NCBI GenBank assembly: GCA_020831805.1
Contig: JAFIFX010000001.1
Span: 62,001-126,000 of the forward strand
Direction of reading: 5' to 3'
Length of the DNA: 64,000 nucleotides
Source: Planctomycetota bacterium
GTDB taxonomy: Bacteria > Planctomycetota > Phycisphaerae > Phycisphaerales > UBA1924
Made by a program: the position numbers and the translations under genes. The stretch's first letter is position 1. Each line of letters begins with the position of its first letter. The notes under the pieces are model-generated. The model ran no database searches and was not told where the DNA came from. It saw nothing but the letters and a program-made list of their open reading frames with translations. Positions 8,176 through 17,304 of the stretch are shown here, in pieces.

Positions 8176-9098
8176 GGCGATCCGTCACCCTGGGCCGGGG
8201 GGTCCAGGACCGGCACCGCCGGGGGCTCCCCGCCCTCCGGCTGGGGCAGCTCGGGCAGATCCGGAAGGTCGGGCAGTTCCGACGGATCAAGCTCGCCATC
8301 CCGCAGCGCGTCCTGCATGAACGGCATGGACAGCAGTTCATCAAGACTCATCGGGATGTCGATCCCGGGCTCATCCATGGGCTCCTCACCCGGCAGCGGC
8401 GCCAGCGACGCACGCGAAGGCAAGGACGCCATGCCACCGCCCAAACGATCGGCCAGTTCGGCACGCCGCTCGGCCAGCCGGGCGAGCGCCGGGAATCCCG
8501 CGGACCCGGCGACACTGGCGGCACTGTTGTACGCGGTACGGGCCTCATCGACCAAACCCAGCCCTTCGAGCGCCGCGCCGAGGCGGATCTGGGCCTGGAC
8601 ATGGATCAACGCACGGCCGGGGCGATCGCGTGTCGACTCGGCCACCTGCCGGCTCAGATCACGCGCCTGCGAGAGATAGCCCCGCACGCCGTCCTCGTCC
8701 AGGACATCGCGCTCGTCCTCCGGCTGGCCCGTCGCCGGATCGATCTGGGCCCCGGGCTCGACCCCGGTGATGGCCGCGCGAAGGTAGATATCAACGGTCC
8801 GGAGCAGCGCCAACTCGGCGACCGACCCGACGCCGGCGTACTCCAGGGCTACCCCGCGGAGCGAGGTCGGGGCCGGATTCTCGCCGGCGACCGCGTCCTC
8901 GAAGGCCGCGAAGGCGCTGTTCTGCTTGGCGACCTTGGACCGCTCAAGATAGTTCCAGCCGAACCAGCCGAGGCCGATCAGCCCGATCACGATCAGGACC
9001 GGAGAACTCCATTTATTGAGGAAATCGATCAGTTCGGTGTTGATCCGAGATTCCTCAAGCCCGGCGCCCTCACGGATTTTGGTCTGTCTTTCGTCCAT
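8172..9098 (-). CDS. Membrane-anchored TPR-like protein
   Basis: A 308-residue protein starting at the ATG at 9098 (the frame is open further upstream to 9212, but that would run into the glutamine synthetase gene end). A single transmembrane helix (SSPVLIVIGLIGLGWFGWNY, about residues 33-52) is followed by a helical repeat region (LRLGAALEGLGLVDEARTAY-type), then an acidic Pro/Glu/Leu-rich tail. The layout resembles the YfgM/TPR_21 family of periplasmic co-chaperone-like proteins, but identity is weak by eye. It is coupled to the pseudouridine synthase by a GTGA overlap. Confidence 0.6.
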   Translation of the reverse strand: MDERQTKIREGAGLEESRINTELIDFLNKWSSPVLIVIGLIGLGWFGWNYLERSKVAKQNSAFAAFEDAVAGENPAPTSLRGVALEYAGVGSVAELALLRTVDIYLRAAITGVEPGAQIDPATGQPEDERDVLDEDGVRGYLSQARDLSRQVAESTRDRPGRALIHVQAQIRLGAALEGLGLVDEARTAYNSAASVAGSAGFPALARLAERRAELADRLGGGMASLPSRASLAPLPGEEPMDEPGIDIPMSLDELLSMPFMQDALRDGELDPSELPDLPDLPELPQPEGGEPPAVPVLDPPAQGDGSP

Positions 9099-9114
9099 AG
9101 GCCCAATGATAGCG

Positions 9115-9144
9115 CGAAAACGGGCGAGCCCGAGGCCCGCCCGT
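9115..9144 (-). terminator. Terminator after glutamine synthetase
   Basis: ACGGGCG and CGCCCGT form a hairpin which, on the minus strand, is followed by a short T-run (complement of GAAAA at 9116-9120). It sits 26 bases beyond the glnN stop codon. Confidence 0.6.
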
Positions 9145-9169
9145 CGAGTCCATTCCCGAGCCGCCCTGA

Positions 9170-11374
9170 TCAGCGGATCGTCAGCAGTTCCCGGTAGGTC
9201 GGCATCGGCCACAGGTCGGCCGAGACGATGGACTCCAGCCCGTCGCCACCGGCCCGCAGGGCCTCCATCACGGGGAAGATGTGGTCACGGATGTAGCGGG
9301 CGGCCTTGTGCGGGTCTTCCGGAACCTTGCCGAGCAACCCATCCAGTTGCGTGGCCGCGGACTTGAACCGCCGGATCAGATCGGCGACCTCCTCCAGCGA
9401 CTCACGGGCGTCGGTCGGGTCGATCCCCGCCCGCTCGGTCGCCGCGACCGTCTCGGCCACGCGGCGCTGGTGCTCGAACGCCGCCGGCAGCATCATCTGC
9501 CGCGCCATCGAGATCATCGTCTCGGCCTCGATCCGCATCCGGGTGTTGTACTGCTCGGCGAAGATCTCCGCCCGCGAGTCCAGCTCCGCCCGGCTGAGCA
9601 CCTTGTACTTCTTGAAGAGGTTTCTCGCCTTGGCGGACTGCAGCGCGGGCAGCGCGTCCGGGGTCGAAGCGAGGTTCGGCAGCCCCCGCTTCGCGGCCTC
9701 CTCATGCCACTCGTTGGAATAGCCGTCGCCGTTGAAGATGACCCGCTTGTGATCCTTGACGATCTGCTGCAGGGCCGACTTGACGACCTTCTCGAGCTGC
9801 GACTCAGTCGGGCTGGCGCTCTTGAGCTTGCCCTCGATCTCGGTCGCGATGTAATCGAGCGACTCCGCAACGATGGTGTTGATCACCGTGTTCGGCCACG
9901 CGACCGACGCGCTCGAACCCACCGCCCGCAGCTCGAACTTGTTCCCGGTAAACGCGAAGGGGCTGGTGCGGTTGCGGTCCCCCGAGTCACGGCGCAGGGT
10001 CGGCAGCGTTCTGGCGCCCAGGTCCAGCCGCCCGCCCTTGAGCGTGCGATTCGGCGCCCCCTTCTCGAGCTGCTCGACGAGATCGGTCAGCATGTCGCCC
10101 AGGAAGATCGAAATGATCGCCGGCGGGGCCTCGTTGGCCCCGAGACGGTGATCGTTGCTGGCGTTGGCGATCGACGCCCGGATCAGGTCCGCGTGCAGGT
10201 CGACCGCCCGGATCACCGCGCACATGAAGACGATGAACTGGAGGTTCGTGTGCGTCTCGTCCTGCGGGTCCAGCAGGTTGACGCCGGTGCTGGTCGACAG
10301 CGACCAGTTGTTGTGCTTGCCCGATCCGTTCACACCGGCGAACGGCTTCTCGTGCAGGATGCACGCGAAGCCGTACCGGCCCGCGACGCGCTTGAGCGTC
10401 TCCATCACCAGCATCTGGTGGTCGCAGGCGATGTTCGTGTTCTCGAAGAGCGGCGCGATCTCGTACTGACCCGGGGCCACCTCGTTGTGCCGGGTCCGCA
10501 CCGGCACGCCCAGGCGGTACAGCTCGTCCTCCACCTCGGCCATGAAGCCGAGCACCCGCGGCTGGATCGAACCGAAATAGTGGTCCTCAAGCTGCTGGTG
10601 CTTGGGCGGGCGGCTGCCGAAGAGCGTCCGGTCGCAGGTCGTCAGGTCCGGGCGGGCGTGGTACAGGTTGCGGTCGACCAGGAAGTACTCCTGCTCAACG
10701 CCGAGCGTCGAACCGATGGATGACACCCCGGCGTCCGTTCCGAAGATCTTGAGCACCCGCATCGCCTGCGTGTTCAGCGCGTCGATCGACCTCAGCAGCG
10801 GCGTCTTCTTGTCCAGAGCCTCGCCGTTCCACGACACGAACGCCGTCGGGATGCACAGCGTGGCGTAGTTCGCACCCCGGACGATGAACGCCGGCGAGGT
10901 CGGGTCCCACGCGGTGTAGCCGCGGGCCTCGAAAGTCGCCCGCAGACCGCCCGAGGGAAAGCTCGACGCGTCCGGCTCGCCCTGCACCAGGTCGTTGCCG
11001 GAAAGCTGGAAGACCACACCACCCTCGCCGTCCGGAATCGACAGCCCGTCGTGCTTCTCGGCGGTCAGGCCGGTCATCGGCTGGAACCAGTGGCAGTAGT
11101 GCGTCGCCCCGCGCTCGATCGCCCAGTCCTTCATGGCCGTCGCGATCACATCCGCGTCGAGCTGCGTCAGGCGTTGGCCCTTGAAGATCGCGCCGAGGAC
11201 CGACTTGTAGGTGCCCTTGGGCAGACGCTCACGCATCTTGCGCTGGTCGAACACATCGGTCCCGTAGATCTCGTCGATCCGCTGTGCCCCGGCGTTGTTG
11301 CCCGCCGCGGACTGTTTCTGCCACTTGGATGAGGCTGCGATGGCTTCAGAATGCGGATCGCTGGTCGATAGCAT
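9170..11374 (-). CDS. glnN: Glutamine synthetase type III
   Basis: A 734-residue protein, the size of the GSIII class (about 730), far longer than GSI or GSII. It ligates ammonia to glutamate using ATP in the cytoplasm. Family features include [12 protein letters not shown], the glutamate-pocket region [14 protein letters not shown], and [12 protein letters not shown]. The ATG at 11374 follows GGAGAG; upstream in-frame Mets are not preceded by a site. It is divergently transcribed from a Fur-family gene with 140 bases between the starts, in which a 13-base palindrome lies. No amtB/glnB genes are adjacent. Confidence 0.95.
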   Translation of the reverse strand: MLSTSDPHSEAIAASSKWQKQSAAGNNAGAQRIDEIYGTDVFDQRKMRERLPKGTYKSVLGAIFKGQRLTQLDADVIATAMKDWAIERGATHYCHWFQPMTGLTAEKHDGLSIPDGEGGVVFQLSGNDLVQGEPDASSFPSGGLRATFEARGYTAWDPTSPAFIVRGANYATLCIPTAFVSWNGEALDKKTPLLRSIDALNTQAMRVLKIFGTDAGVSSIGSTLGVEQEYFLVDRNLYHARPDLTTCDRTLFGSRPPKHQQLEDHYFGSIQPRVLGFMAEVEDELYRLGVPVRTRHNEVAPGQYEIAPLFENTNIACDHQMLVMETLKRVAGRYGFACILHEKPFAGVNGSGKHNNWSLSTSTGVNLLDPQDETHTNLQFIVFMCAVIRAVDLHADLIRASIANASNDHRLGANEAPPAIISIFLGDMLTDLVEQLEKGAPNRTLKGGRLDLGARTLPTLRRDSGDRNRTSPFAFTGNKFELRAVGSSASVAWPNTVINTIVAESLDYIATEIEGKLKSASPTESQLEKVVKSALQQIVKDHKRVIFNGDGYSNEWHEEAAKRGLPNLASTPDALPALQSAKARNLFKKYKVLSRAELDSRAEIFAEQYNTRMRIEAETMISMARQMMLPAAFEHQRRVAETVAATERAGIDPTDARESLEEVADLIRRFKSAATQLDGLLGKVPEDPHKAARYIRDHIFPVMEALRAGGDGLESIVSADLWPMPTYRELLTIR

Positions 11375-11411
11375 GGGGATCTCTCCACGAAAGCACTTGC
11401 TTGAATCGGCA

Positions 11412-11424
11412 CCGGACAGTCCGG
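11412..11424. promoter_or_regulatory. Palindrome between glnN and the Fur-family gene
   Basis: CCGGAC-A-GTCCGG is a perfect 13-base palindrome in the divergent spacer, 38 bases from the glnN start. A smaller inverted repeat AAGCA-CT-TGCTT lies at 11391-11402. Either could be an operator; the GC-rich sequence does not match a Fur box. Confidence 0.3.
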
Positions 11425-11514
11425 CATTGGATGGTTCGCGGGCAAATCCCCGATTGCAAGCCCAGACCCCAAACCCGCACACAAGGCCCCCAGGGCCCCT
11501 ATCCTTCACCGCAC

Positions 11515-11892
11515 ATGGACCGATCCACCCGCCAACGCGAGGCCATCCGAGGCCTGTTCACCCCCGAAGGCCGTCCCCTGAGCCCCAAGGAAATCCAGGA
11601 GAAGGCGGACACCGACGCCCCGGGTGTTTCCCTCGCTACCGTCTATCGCACCATCAAAGCCCTCGAGGAACTCGGCGAAATCGTCAAGGTTGAACTCCCA
11701 GGTGACGCGGCCCGCTACGAGCTGGCCGGCAAGGGGCACCACCACCACTTCCAGTGCCGATCCTGCGGCAAGGCCTTCGAGATCCACGGCTGCCCCGGCG
11801 GGCTGGCCGCCCTCGCCCCGGATGGCTTCAAGGTCGACAGCCACGAGATCACCCTCTTCGGCTTATGCGCCAAATGCAACCACCCCGCCTGA
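11515..11892 (+). CDS. Fur-family transcriptional regulator (Fur/Zur/PerR)
   Basis: A 125-residue metal-dependent repressor. The winged-helix domain occupies residues 1-70 (recognition helix [15 protein letters not shown]), followed by the dimerization domain with a His run (HHHH, 75-78) and two CxxC pairs (Cys81/84 and Cys118/121) that form the structural zinc site. It is slightly short at the N-terminus compared with E. coli Fur. The motifs cannot separate iron, zinc and peroxide sensors. A Fur-box-like palindrome on the isc promoter (36983-36997) is a possible target. It is divergent from glnN, and a tRNA follows 24 bases after the stop. Confidence 0.85.
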   Translation: MDRSTRQREAIRGLFTPEGRPLSPKEIQEKADTDAPGVSLATVYRTIKALEELGEIVKVELPGDAARYELAGKGHHHHFQCRSCGKAFEIHGCPGGLAALAPDGFKVDSHEITLFGLCAKCNHPA

Positions 11893-11916
11893 AGCGGGAC
11901 GCAGACGCATCCACCC

Positions 11917-12001
11917 GGGCCTGTGGCGGAATGGCAGACGCAGCGGCCTTAAAAGCCGCGTCCCGGAAACGGGAGTGAGGGTTCGAGTCCCTCCAGGCCC
12001 A
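11917..12001 (+). tRNA. tRNA-Leu (anticodon TAA)
   Basis: An 85-base class II tRNA. The acceptor arms GGGCCTG (11917-11923) and CAGGCCC (11994-12000) pair, with discriminator A at 12001. The anticodon stem GCGGC/GCCGC encloses CTTAAAA, giving anticodon TAA. A long variable arm (CCCGGAAACGGG) and the T-arm GGTTCGAGTCC are clear. CCA is not encoded. It reads UUA, a codon that is rare in this GC-rich sequence. Confidence 0.95.
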
Positions 12002-12027
12002 CTTTGGTCCTCAACCCGGCCGGCCCA

Positions 12028-13278
12028 TCACCACAGGCCCCGCTCCGGAAACGCGAACCGCGTCCAGACCATGGAGCCCAGCGGCGGGTACTCAACAACG
12101 CACCGGTACGCATCGAACGCCGCCGGATCCCAGCCGACCCCGGCCAGCACGGACTCGACCATCTCCCGGTACCGCGGCACATGCGGCGTCGTCAACACGC
12201 CAGAGCCCGCCCCCAGCCGTCGGTGCTCGGGCTCGATGGGAAGCGTCTCGTCGTCCCGGTAGGCGTATGGATTCCGCTCACCCAGCCGCGCCAGCGAGCC
12301 ATGCACACGCGCCGTCGGCGCTGGCAGCGTCCCGAACATGTCGCGGTGGATCAGGGTGTCCAGCACCACCACTTCGGACGGCTTGAGCACCGTGGCGGTG
12401 CGGATGTGGTGGTTGCGATCCTGCGGCTCGGACCGCCATCTCATCCCGCGCGTGATATCCGCCAGGTACACGGTCTTGATGCCCGAGTTGCCCAGCTCGG
12501 CATCGCTGAGAAAAGTGTTCAGACACCCGTCCTCGATCCGGGTTTCCAGCCTCGGGACAGGCTGAGAGCAGAACCCGGCCAGCAGGCTCGGGCCCGACCC
12601 CTCCTTCAGCGGTTCGTCCGCGTCCAGCGGCATCGGCACCGTCGGTTTGCGGTCGCTGTCCACGATCTGCTGACCCGAGACCTGCATCGGAACCCCGGCC
12701 CGGAGCCTCCGGACATCGCGCAAACCACGGATCAGCACCATGTCCATCAGCGACGGATCCGAACCCGGAGCCAGCACCGCGCACGCGACAAAGGTCTTGA
12801 CCTGCACGCCCCAGACCTGGCTCTCCAGCCGGAACGCCTGGCGCCTCGTGCGTAGGTCGAGCGATGCCGCCGGCTCACCGGCGAGGCTGCCGAGCATCGT
12901 GACGAACACGGCACGATCGCCCGCGTGATGCTGGACGATGTCCTCGAAGCGACGCATCGCCTCGTCGACGCGCTGCACCCGATCCTCCGCGACCCCGGCC
13001 GCTCGGGCCGATCGCAACGCCTGCTCGACCGCCGCCAACCCGGGCACATGGGCCGCCACGGCCAGCGGGTCGTGGCTCGTCGCGACCCGGTGGATCTGCC
13101 AGCCGAGCGTGCGGCTGACGCCCAACGCCTTCTCCAGATCGACCGCGCGCGACCCCGAGCCGGGCAGACCCTCCAGCAAGCCCAGGAAGGCATCGCGCAG
13201 CCCGTGCATGACCGCGACGGCTTGCGGCTCGAAGGCTTCTGTCTGAGCACCCCCGGCTGGGTTCCGGGCCTTGGGCAT
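12028..13278 (-). CDS. Uncharacterized protein with a possible N-terminal helix-turn-helix
   Basis: A 416-residue protein from the ATG at 13278, which follows GGAGAAG. Residues 43-66 (RAVDLEKALGVSRTLGWQIH) could form a helix-turn-helix. The remaining 350 residues contain no motif I recognise and no membrane segment. It is divergent from a PEP-CTERM-like protein gene, and a perfect 9+9 inverted repeat with a 4-base spacer (13360-13381) lies between them; a DNA-binding role would fit, but this is inference from position and the short helical segment only. Confidence 0.6.
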   Translation of the reverse strand: MPKARNPAGGAQTEAFEPQAVAVMHGLRDAFLGLLEGLPGSGSRAVDLEKALGVSRTLGWQIHRVATSHDPLAVAAHVPGLAAVEQALRSARAAGVAEDRVQRVDEAMRRFEDIVQHHAGDRAVFVTMLGSLAGEPAASLDLRTRRQAFRLESQVWGVQVKTFVACAVLAPGSDPSLMDMVLIRGLRDVRRLRAGVPMQVSGQQIVDSDRKPTVPMPLDADEPLKEGSGPSLLAGFCSQPVPRLETRIEDGCLNTFLSDAELGNSGIKTVYLADITRGMRWRSEPQDRNHHIRTATVLKPSEVVVLDTLIHRDMFGTLPAPTARVHGSLARLGERNPYAYRDDETLPIEPEHRRLGAGSGVLTTPHVPRYREMVESVLAGVGWDPAAFDAYRCVVEYPPLGSMVWTRFAFPERGLW

Positions 13279-13359
13279 GTCGTCTTCTCCGGGATGGCCC
13301 CTAGTCAGCGACCACCCAACAAGCATATCGGCCGACCGCGGTCCTGAAAAGAATCTCTT

Positions 13360-13381
13360 CAAATGTTTGTAAAAACATTTG
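13360..13381. promoter_or_regulatory. Perfect inverted repeat in a divergent promoter region (candidate operator)
   Basis: CAAATGTTT (13360-13368) and AAACATTTG (13373-13381) are perfect complements around GTAA. This AT-rich element stands out in a GC-rich intergenic spacer. A consensus -35 hexamer TTGACA begins inside the right arm (13379-13384), with only a weak -10 (TACCTT, 13403-13408) 18 bases on, toward the gene at 13463. A dimeric repressor bound here would block RNA polymerase. Confidence 0.6.
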
Positions 13382-13462
13382 ACAGAAGACCGACCCGTCC
13401 GGTACCTTGGCGTGACGAACCATCACCCGGCGGTCCGCCGCACAGACCAAGGAGAAGCAGAG

Positions 13463-14101
13463 ATGAGCAAACTGGCCATTCCCGCCCTGATCACCGCCAT
13501 GACTGTGTCAGGCGCGGCCGCGGAAGTGCTCTACAGCAACTTCGGCCCCGATAACACCTACTCGCTCGACATGGGCATGACCCTGTCATACGGCGGCCCG
13601 CTGGCCGGCGATGTCAACGAAGCCGCCGTCGCCTTCACCGTCACCGGCGGCGACTACTACCTCAACACCGCCGAGTTCGCCGTCCTCCACAACTGGGGAC
13701 CGGACATCGTCTATCTCGACATCCGCTCCGACCTCGACGGCTCGCCCGGCTCGGTCCTGGAATCCACAACCGCGAGCGGCGTGACCGACCCCTTCGTCTG
13801 GTCGCCGCCCATGGTCGCCGCATTCTCCGGTTCGCTCGTCCTCCAGGAAGGCCAGACCTATTGGCTCGCCATGCGCACCGAAGAGACCGACGCGCTGCTC
13901 TCGTGGGCCCACAATGTCACCGATGACTTCGGCCTGCGCGCCTGGCAGGTCAACGGCGGCGGATGGAACACCGCCTTCGGCACCCCGGGCACGGACTCCC
14001 AGCGTGGCGTCTTCCGCGTGAACGGAACGCTGGTCCCCAGCCCCGGCGTGGGCGCGATCGGCGTTGTCGGCCTGCTCGGTCTGACACGGCGTCGTCGCTG
14101 A
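13463..14101 (+). CDS. Secreted PEP-CTERM-like protein (PSPG variant)
   Basis: A 212-residue exported protein. The ATG at 13463 follows AAGGAG. Residues 1-20 form a signal peptide (MSKLAIPALITAMTVSGAAA). The mature part resembles 'choice-of-anchor' beta domains seen before sorting signals (NFGPDNTYSLD and later GTDSQRGVFRVNG). The C-terminus is tripartite: PSPG, a hydrophobic helix (VGAIGVVGLLGL) and TRRRR. That is the PEP-CTERM layout with PSPG in place of PEP, so it is a likely substrate of the exosortase at 1051-1941. It lies downstream of a candidate operator and is followed by a terminator. Confidence 0.8.
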   Translation: MSKLAIPALITAMTVSGAAAEVLYSNFGPDNTYSLDMGMTLSYGGPLAGDVNEAAVAFTVTGGDYYLNTAEFAVLHNWGPDIVYLDIRSDLDGSPGSVLESTTASGVTDPFVWSPPMVAAFSGSLVLQEGQTYWLAMRTEETDALLSWAHNVTDDFGLRAWQVNGGGWNTAFGTPGTDSQRGVFRVNGTLVPSPGVGAIGVVGLLGLTRRRR

Positions 14102-14139
14102 ATCGAGCACGATCGGCCAGCAACCAGCCCCTCCCCACG

Positions 14140-14166
14140 ACGCCGCCGCGATGGCGGCGTTGTCTT
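14140..14166 (+). terminator. Terminator after the PSPG-tail protein
   Basis: ACGCCGCC (14140-14147) and GGCGGCGT (14153-14160) pair around GCGAT and are followed by TGTCTT. The T-run is short. Confidence 0.5.
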
Positions 14167-14261
14167 GCGCGCCGAGCATCCCGGGCCTATCCTGAGAACG
14201 AAGCGAATCCGACGCGACCACACCCGGCATCCACCCCGCGAACACCATCGAAAACCACGCC

Positions 14262-14780
14262 ATGACCCTGATCGAACCCGGCCGCAAAGCACCCGATTTC
14301 ACCCTCCTCGACCAGAACGACGAGCGGTTCAAGCTCTCCGAGCACGAGGACCGCGCGATCGTGCTCTTCTTCTACCCCAAGGACTGCACCTCCGGCTGCA
14401 CGCGTGAAGCCCAGGACTTCGCCGCGATGGCCAAGGACTTCCGCAAGGCCGGCGCCGAGGTGATCGGTCTATCCATCCTCGACCCGGCCAGCAAGCGCAA
14501 GTTCGTCGAGCAGGCCGGGCTCAAAGACCTGCGCCTCCTCGCCGACGACCACCAGACCTCCGACGGCAAGCCCGATCCCAAGGTCGCGCCGAAATACGGG
14601 GCGTGGGCGGAAAAGTCCATGTACGGACGCAAGTTCATGGGCCTGAACCGGACGACCTACCTCATCGGCCCCGGACGCAAGGTGCTCCAGCGCTGGGACA
14701 AGGTCAAGGTCCCCGACCACGCCAAGAAGGTCCTCGCCGCGGTCACGGAGGCGGGGTTGGATCCGATCCCGTCCCGCTGA
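14262..14780 (+). CDS. bcp: Peroxiredoxin of the Bcp/PrxQ family
   Basis: A 172-residue thiol peroxidase that reduces hydroperoxides with thioredoxin or similar donors. The active-site stretch is YPKDCTSGCTREA: Cys46 of the TxxC motif is the peroxidatic residue. The usual resolving Cys five residues on is Gln here, while an extra Cys42 lies four residues before. The enzyme may therefore work as a 1-Cys form or use Cys42. The C-terminal part is about 15 residues longer than E. coli Bcp. Its 3' end overlaps the convergent transporter gene by 38 bases. Confidence 0.88.
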   Translation: MTLIEPGRKAPDFTLLDQNDERFKLSEHEDRAIVLFFYPKDCTSGCTREAQDFAAMAKDFRKAGAEVIGLSILDPASKRKFVEQAGLKDLRLLADDHQTSDGKPDPKVAPKYGAWAEKSMYGRKFMGLNRTTYLIGPGRKVLQRWDKVKVPDHAKKVLAAVTEAGLDPIPSR

Positions 14781-15654
14781 TCGCCGGCTTGGGGCGGATC
14801 AACTGGCTGACCAACGCGCCGGCGAGCATCAACGCCCCGCCGAACCACTCCGTCAGCCCCAGCAACTCGCCGAGCAGCCACCACCCGAACGCGGCCGCGA
14901 ACAGGGCCTCCGTGCTCATCAGCACCGTGGCGTGCGTCGGCTTCGCGCGACGCTGGGCCATGAACTGGAGCGTGTAGGCCGCCGCGGTCGCGAACAGCCC
15001 CGAATACGCCACGCTCAACGCCGCCGACCCTAGGTCGATCTCACGGCCCCGCTCCCCCACCGCCGCGGCCGCCAGCGACAGCACCGCGGCCGTGGCGAAC
15101 TGCACGCCGACCAGTGCGGTCGGGTCCCGCCTCGGCGCGATCACCCCGATCAGCACCACATGCAGCGCCCACGCCGCCGCCGACCCGAGCACGAACCAGT
15201 CCCCCACCGCCACGGGTCCGTCCACCTGGCCCGCGAACAGCACCAGCCCCGCGAAGGCCAACGCCACCCCGATCACATTCCCCTTGGTCGGCCGGTGACC
15301 GAACCACCACGCCACCCCTGGCACCATCAGCACATACAGCCCGGTGATGAACCCCGCCCGCGACGCGGTGGTCGTGACCATCCCCACCTGCTGGAGCCCC
15401 GAGGCCGCCGTCAGCACCGCGCCCAGCAGCACCCCGTCCCGCAACACCCTTAGGTCCCACCGCTGGCCGAGCAGGCGGAGCATCAGGTGCCCCGCCGGCA
15501 GCAGCACCGCCGCCCCGATCAGATACCGCAGGGCGTTGAAAAGGAAAGGCCCCATGTGCTCCATGGCGGCCCGCTGGGCGATGAAGCCCGAGCCCCACAG
15601 CAACGCCGCCCCCAGCAGCATCACATCCGCCCGGATCGCCCCACGATCGGCCAA
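14743..15654 (-). CDS. EamA/DMT-family transporter
   Basis: A 303-residue inner-membrane protein with ten predicted helices in two EamA repeats (first repeat begins MLLGAALLWGSGFIAQRAA; second begins at about FVLGSAAAWALHVVLIG). Substrates in this family include amino acids, nucleosides and other metabolites, and cannot be predicted here. The start chosen is the TTG at 15654, which has AAGGAG seven bases upstream; the ATG at 15741 would overlap the divergent hldE start and lacks a site. The 3' end overlaps bcp. Confidence 0.85.
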   Translation of the reverse strand: MADRGAIRADVMLLGAALLWGSGFIAQRAAMEHMGPFLFNALRYLIGAAVLLPAGHLMLRLLGQRWDLRVLRDGVLLGAVLTAASGLQQVGMVTTTASRAGFITGLYVLMVPGVAWWFGHRPTKGNVIGVALAFAGLVLFAGQVDGPVAVGDWFVLGSAAAWALHVVLIGVIAPRRDPTALVGVQFATAAVLSLAAAAVGERGREIDLGSAALSVAYSGLFATAAAYTLQFMAQRRAKPTHATVLMSTEALFAAAFGWWLLGELLGLTEWFGGALMLAGALVSQLIRPKPAISGTGSDPTPPP

Positions 15655-15722
15655 GCCCGACTCCTTCCCGGGCGGGGAATCCCGCCCGCCGAGGCGTATC
15701 CTTGCATCTCCGAGGAGACGCC

Positions 15723-17276
15723 ATGGATCCACTGCTCGCAACCCTCGCCGACTGGAAGCCCTTCCGCGCCCTGGTCGTCGGCGACTTCATGCTCGACCAG
15801 CTTCTCTACGGCACCGCCGACCGGCTCTCCCCGGACGCCCCGGTTCCCGTGCTCCGCGTCACCCGGCGAGAGGACCGGCCCGGCGGCGCGGCCAACCTCT
15901 GCCTGAACCTGATCGCCATGCACGGACGCGTCACCGCCCTTGGCGTCGTCGGCTCGGACCAGGAAGCCGTCCTGATGCGCACGGCCCTGCTCCAGCAGGG
16001 GGTGGACGCCAGCGGCATCGTCACCGACCACACCCGCCCCACCACCGTCAAACGCAACCTCATCGGCCTGGCCCAGGGCCGCCACGCCCAGAAGATGTTC
16101 CGGGTCGACTTCGAGTCCCGCGAGCCCATCGCCGAGTCGATCGTGGCCCGCCTCATCGAGGCGTTCGAGCAGTCGCTCCCCCGCGTCGATGTGGTCTGCA
16201 TCGAGGACTACAACAAGGGCGTCTGCACCCCGCTGCTCTGCCAGCAGATCATCCAGCGGGCCAAGGAGGCCGGCAAACCCGTCTTCGTCGACCCCGCGGG
16301 CCTGGAGGACTACAGCAAGTACCGCGGCGCGACCGTCCTGACCCCCAACCGCACCGAGGCCGAGCGAGCCACCCGTCTGACCACCGACGACGAGGGCGCG
16401 CCCGAGCACAACGCGACGCTCGCCCGCACGCTCCTGTCCGATCTCGACCTCGAGGCGGTCGTCGTCACGCTCGACAAGCAGGGCGCGCTGCTGCTCGAGC
16501 AGGACGCCGAGGCCCCGGTGCCCGTCCCCACCGTCGCCCGCGAGGTGTACGACGTGACCGGCGCCGGTGACATGATGATCGCCGCGCTCGCCGCCGCCCG
16601 GGCCAACCGCGTCTCGTGGGTCGACGCCGTCCGCTTCGCCAACGCCGCGGCCGGCCTGGAGGTCGAGGTCTTCGGCGTCGCCCCGATCCCCCTCGAGAAA
16701 ATCCACCACGAGCTGCTCATCCTCCAGACCAAGCGCACCGGCAAGCTCCGCACCGTCGACGAGCTAATGGTCCAGGTCAACGCCGCCCGCAAGGCCGGCA
16801 AGCGGGTCGTTTTCACCAACGGCTGCTTCGATGTCATCCACGCCGGGCACATCGCCCTGCTCGAGCGGGCCGCGGAACTCGGCGACATGCTCATCGTCGC
16901 GCTCAACGACGACCACTCGGTCCGCGCCCTCAAGGGCGAGGGCCGCCCGCTCAACGACCAGGAGCACCGCGCCCGGGTCATCGGGGCGCTGGGCTGCGTC
17001 GACGCGGTAGTGCTCTTCTCCGAGGAAACCCCGATCCGCCTGATCGACGTCATCCTGCCCGATGTCCTCGTCAAGGGCGGGGACTACACCCCGGACACCG
17101 TCGTCGGGGCCGACCTGGTCCAGCGTGCCGGCGGCCGGGTCGAGCTGATCCCTCTGATCGAAGGCCTGAGCACCACCAACACCATCCGCAAGATGCAGGA
17201 CAACCGCCAAGCCGGTCCGGTTGATCCGGCCCCACGCCGTCCGGGAACACGCACGCGCCGGGTTGAGCAAAAGTAA
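15723..17276 (+). CDS. hldE: Bifunctional heptose-7-phosphate kinase / heptose-1-phosphate adenylyltransferase
   Basis: A 517-residue fusion (E. coli HldE is 477). The N-terminal ribokinase-like domain (about residues 10-330) phosphorylates D-manno-heptose 7-phosphate, with the anion-hole motif VTGAGDMMIA near residue 280. The C-terminal nucleotidyltransferase domain starts near residue 360 (FTNGCFDVIHAGH) and makes ADP-heptose for LPS inner core. A basic tail of about 35 residues follows. With lpxK in the same window this supports a genuine LPS outer membrane. The ATG at 15723 follows GAGGAG. The next gene starts 28 bases after the stop. Confidence 0.93.
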   Translation: MDPLLATLADWKPFRALVVGDFMLDQLLYGTADRLSPDAPVPVLRVTRREDRPGGAANLCLNLIAMHGRVTALGVVGSDQEAVLMRTALLQQGVDASGIVTDHTRPTTVKRNLIGLAQGRHAQKMFRVDFESREPIAESIVARLIEAFEQSLPRVDVVCIEDYNKGVCTPLLCQQIIQRAKEAGKPVFVDPAGLEDYSKYRGATVLTPNRTEAERATRLTTDDEGAPEHNATLARTLLSDLDLEAVVVTLDKQGALLLEQDAEAPVPVPTVAREVYDVTGAGDMMIAALAAARANRVSWVDAVRFANAAAGLEVEVFGVAPIPLEKIHHELLILQTKRTGKLRTVDELMVQVNAARKAGKRVVFTNGCFDVIHAGHIALLERAAELGDMLIVALNDDHSVRALKGEGRPLNDQEHRARVIGALGCVDAVVLFSEETPIRLIDVILPDVLVKGGDYTPDTVVGADLVQRAGGRVELIPLIEGLSTTNTIRKMQDNRQAGPVDPAPRRPGTRTRRVEQK

Positions 17277-17304
17277 TCGGCCCATCGGTCCGATATCAGG
17301 ACCC

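Noticed and set aside
7036-9197. Plus-strand frames of 547 and 403 codons
   Set aside because: Antisense to the pseudouridine synthase and TPR genes, which have recognisable domains and overlapping start/stop signals.
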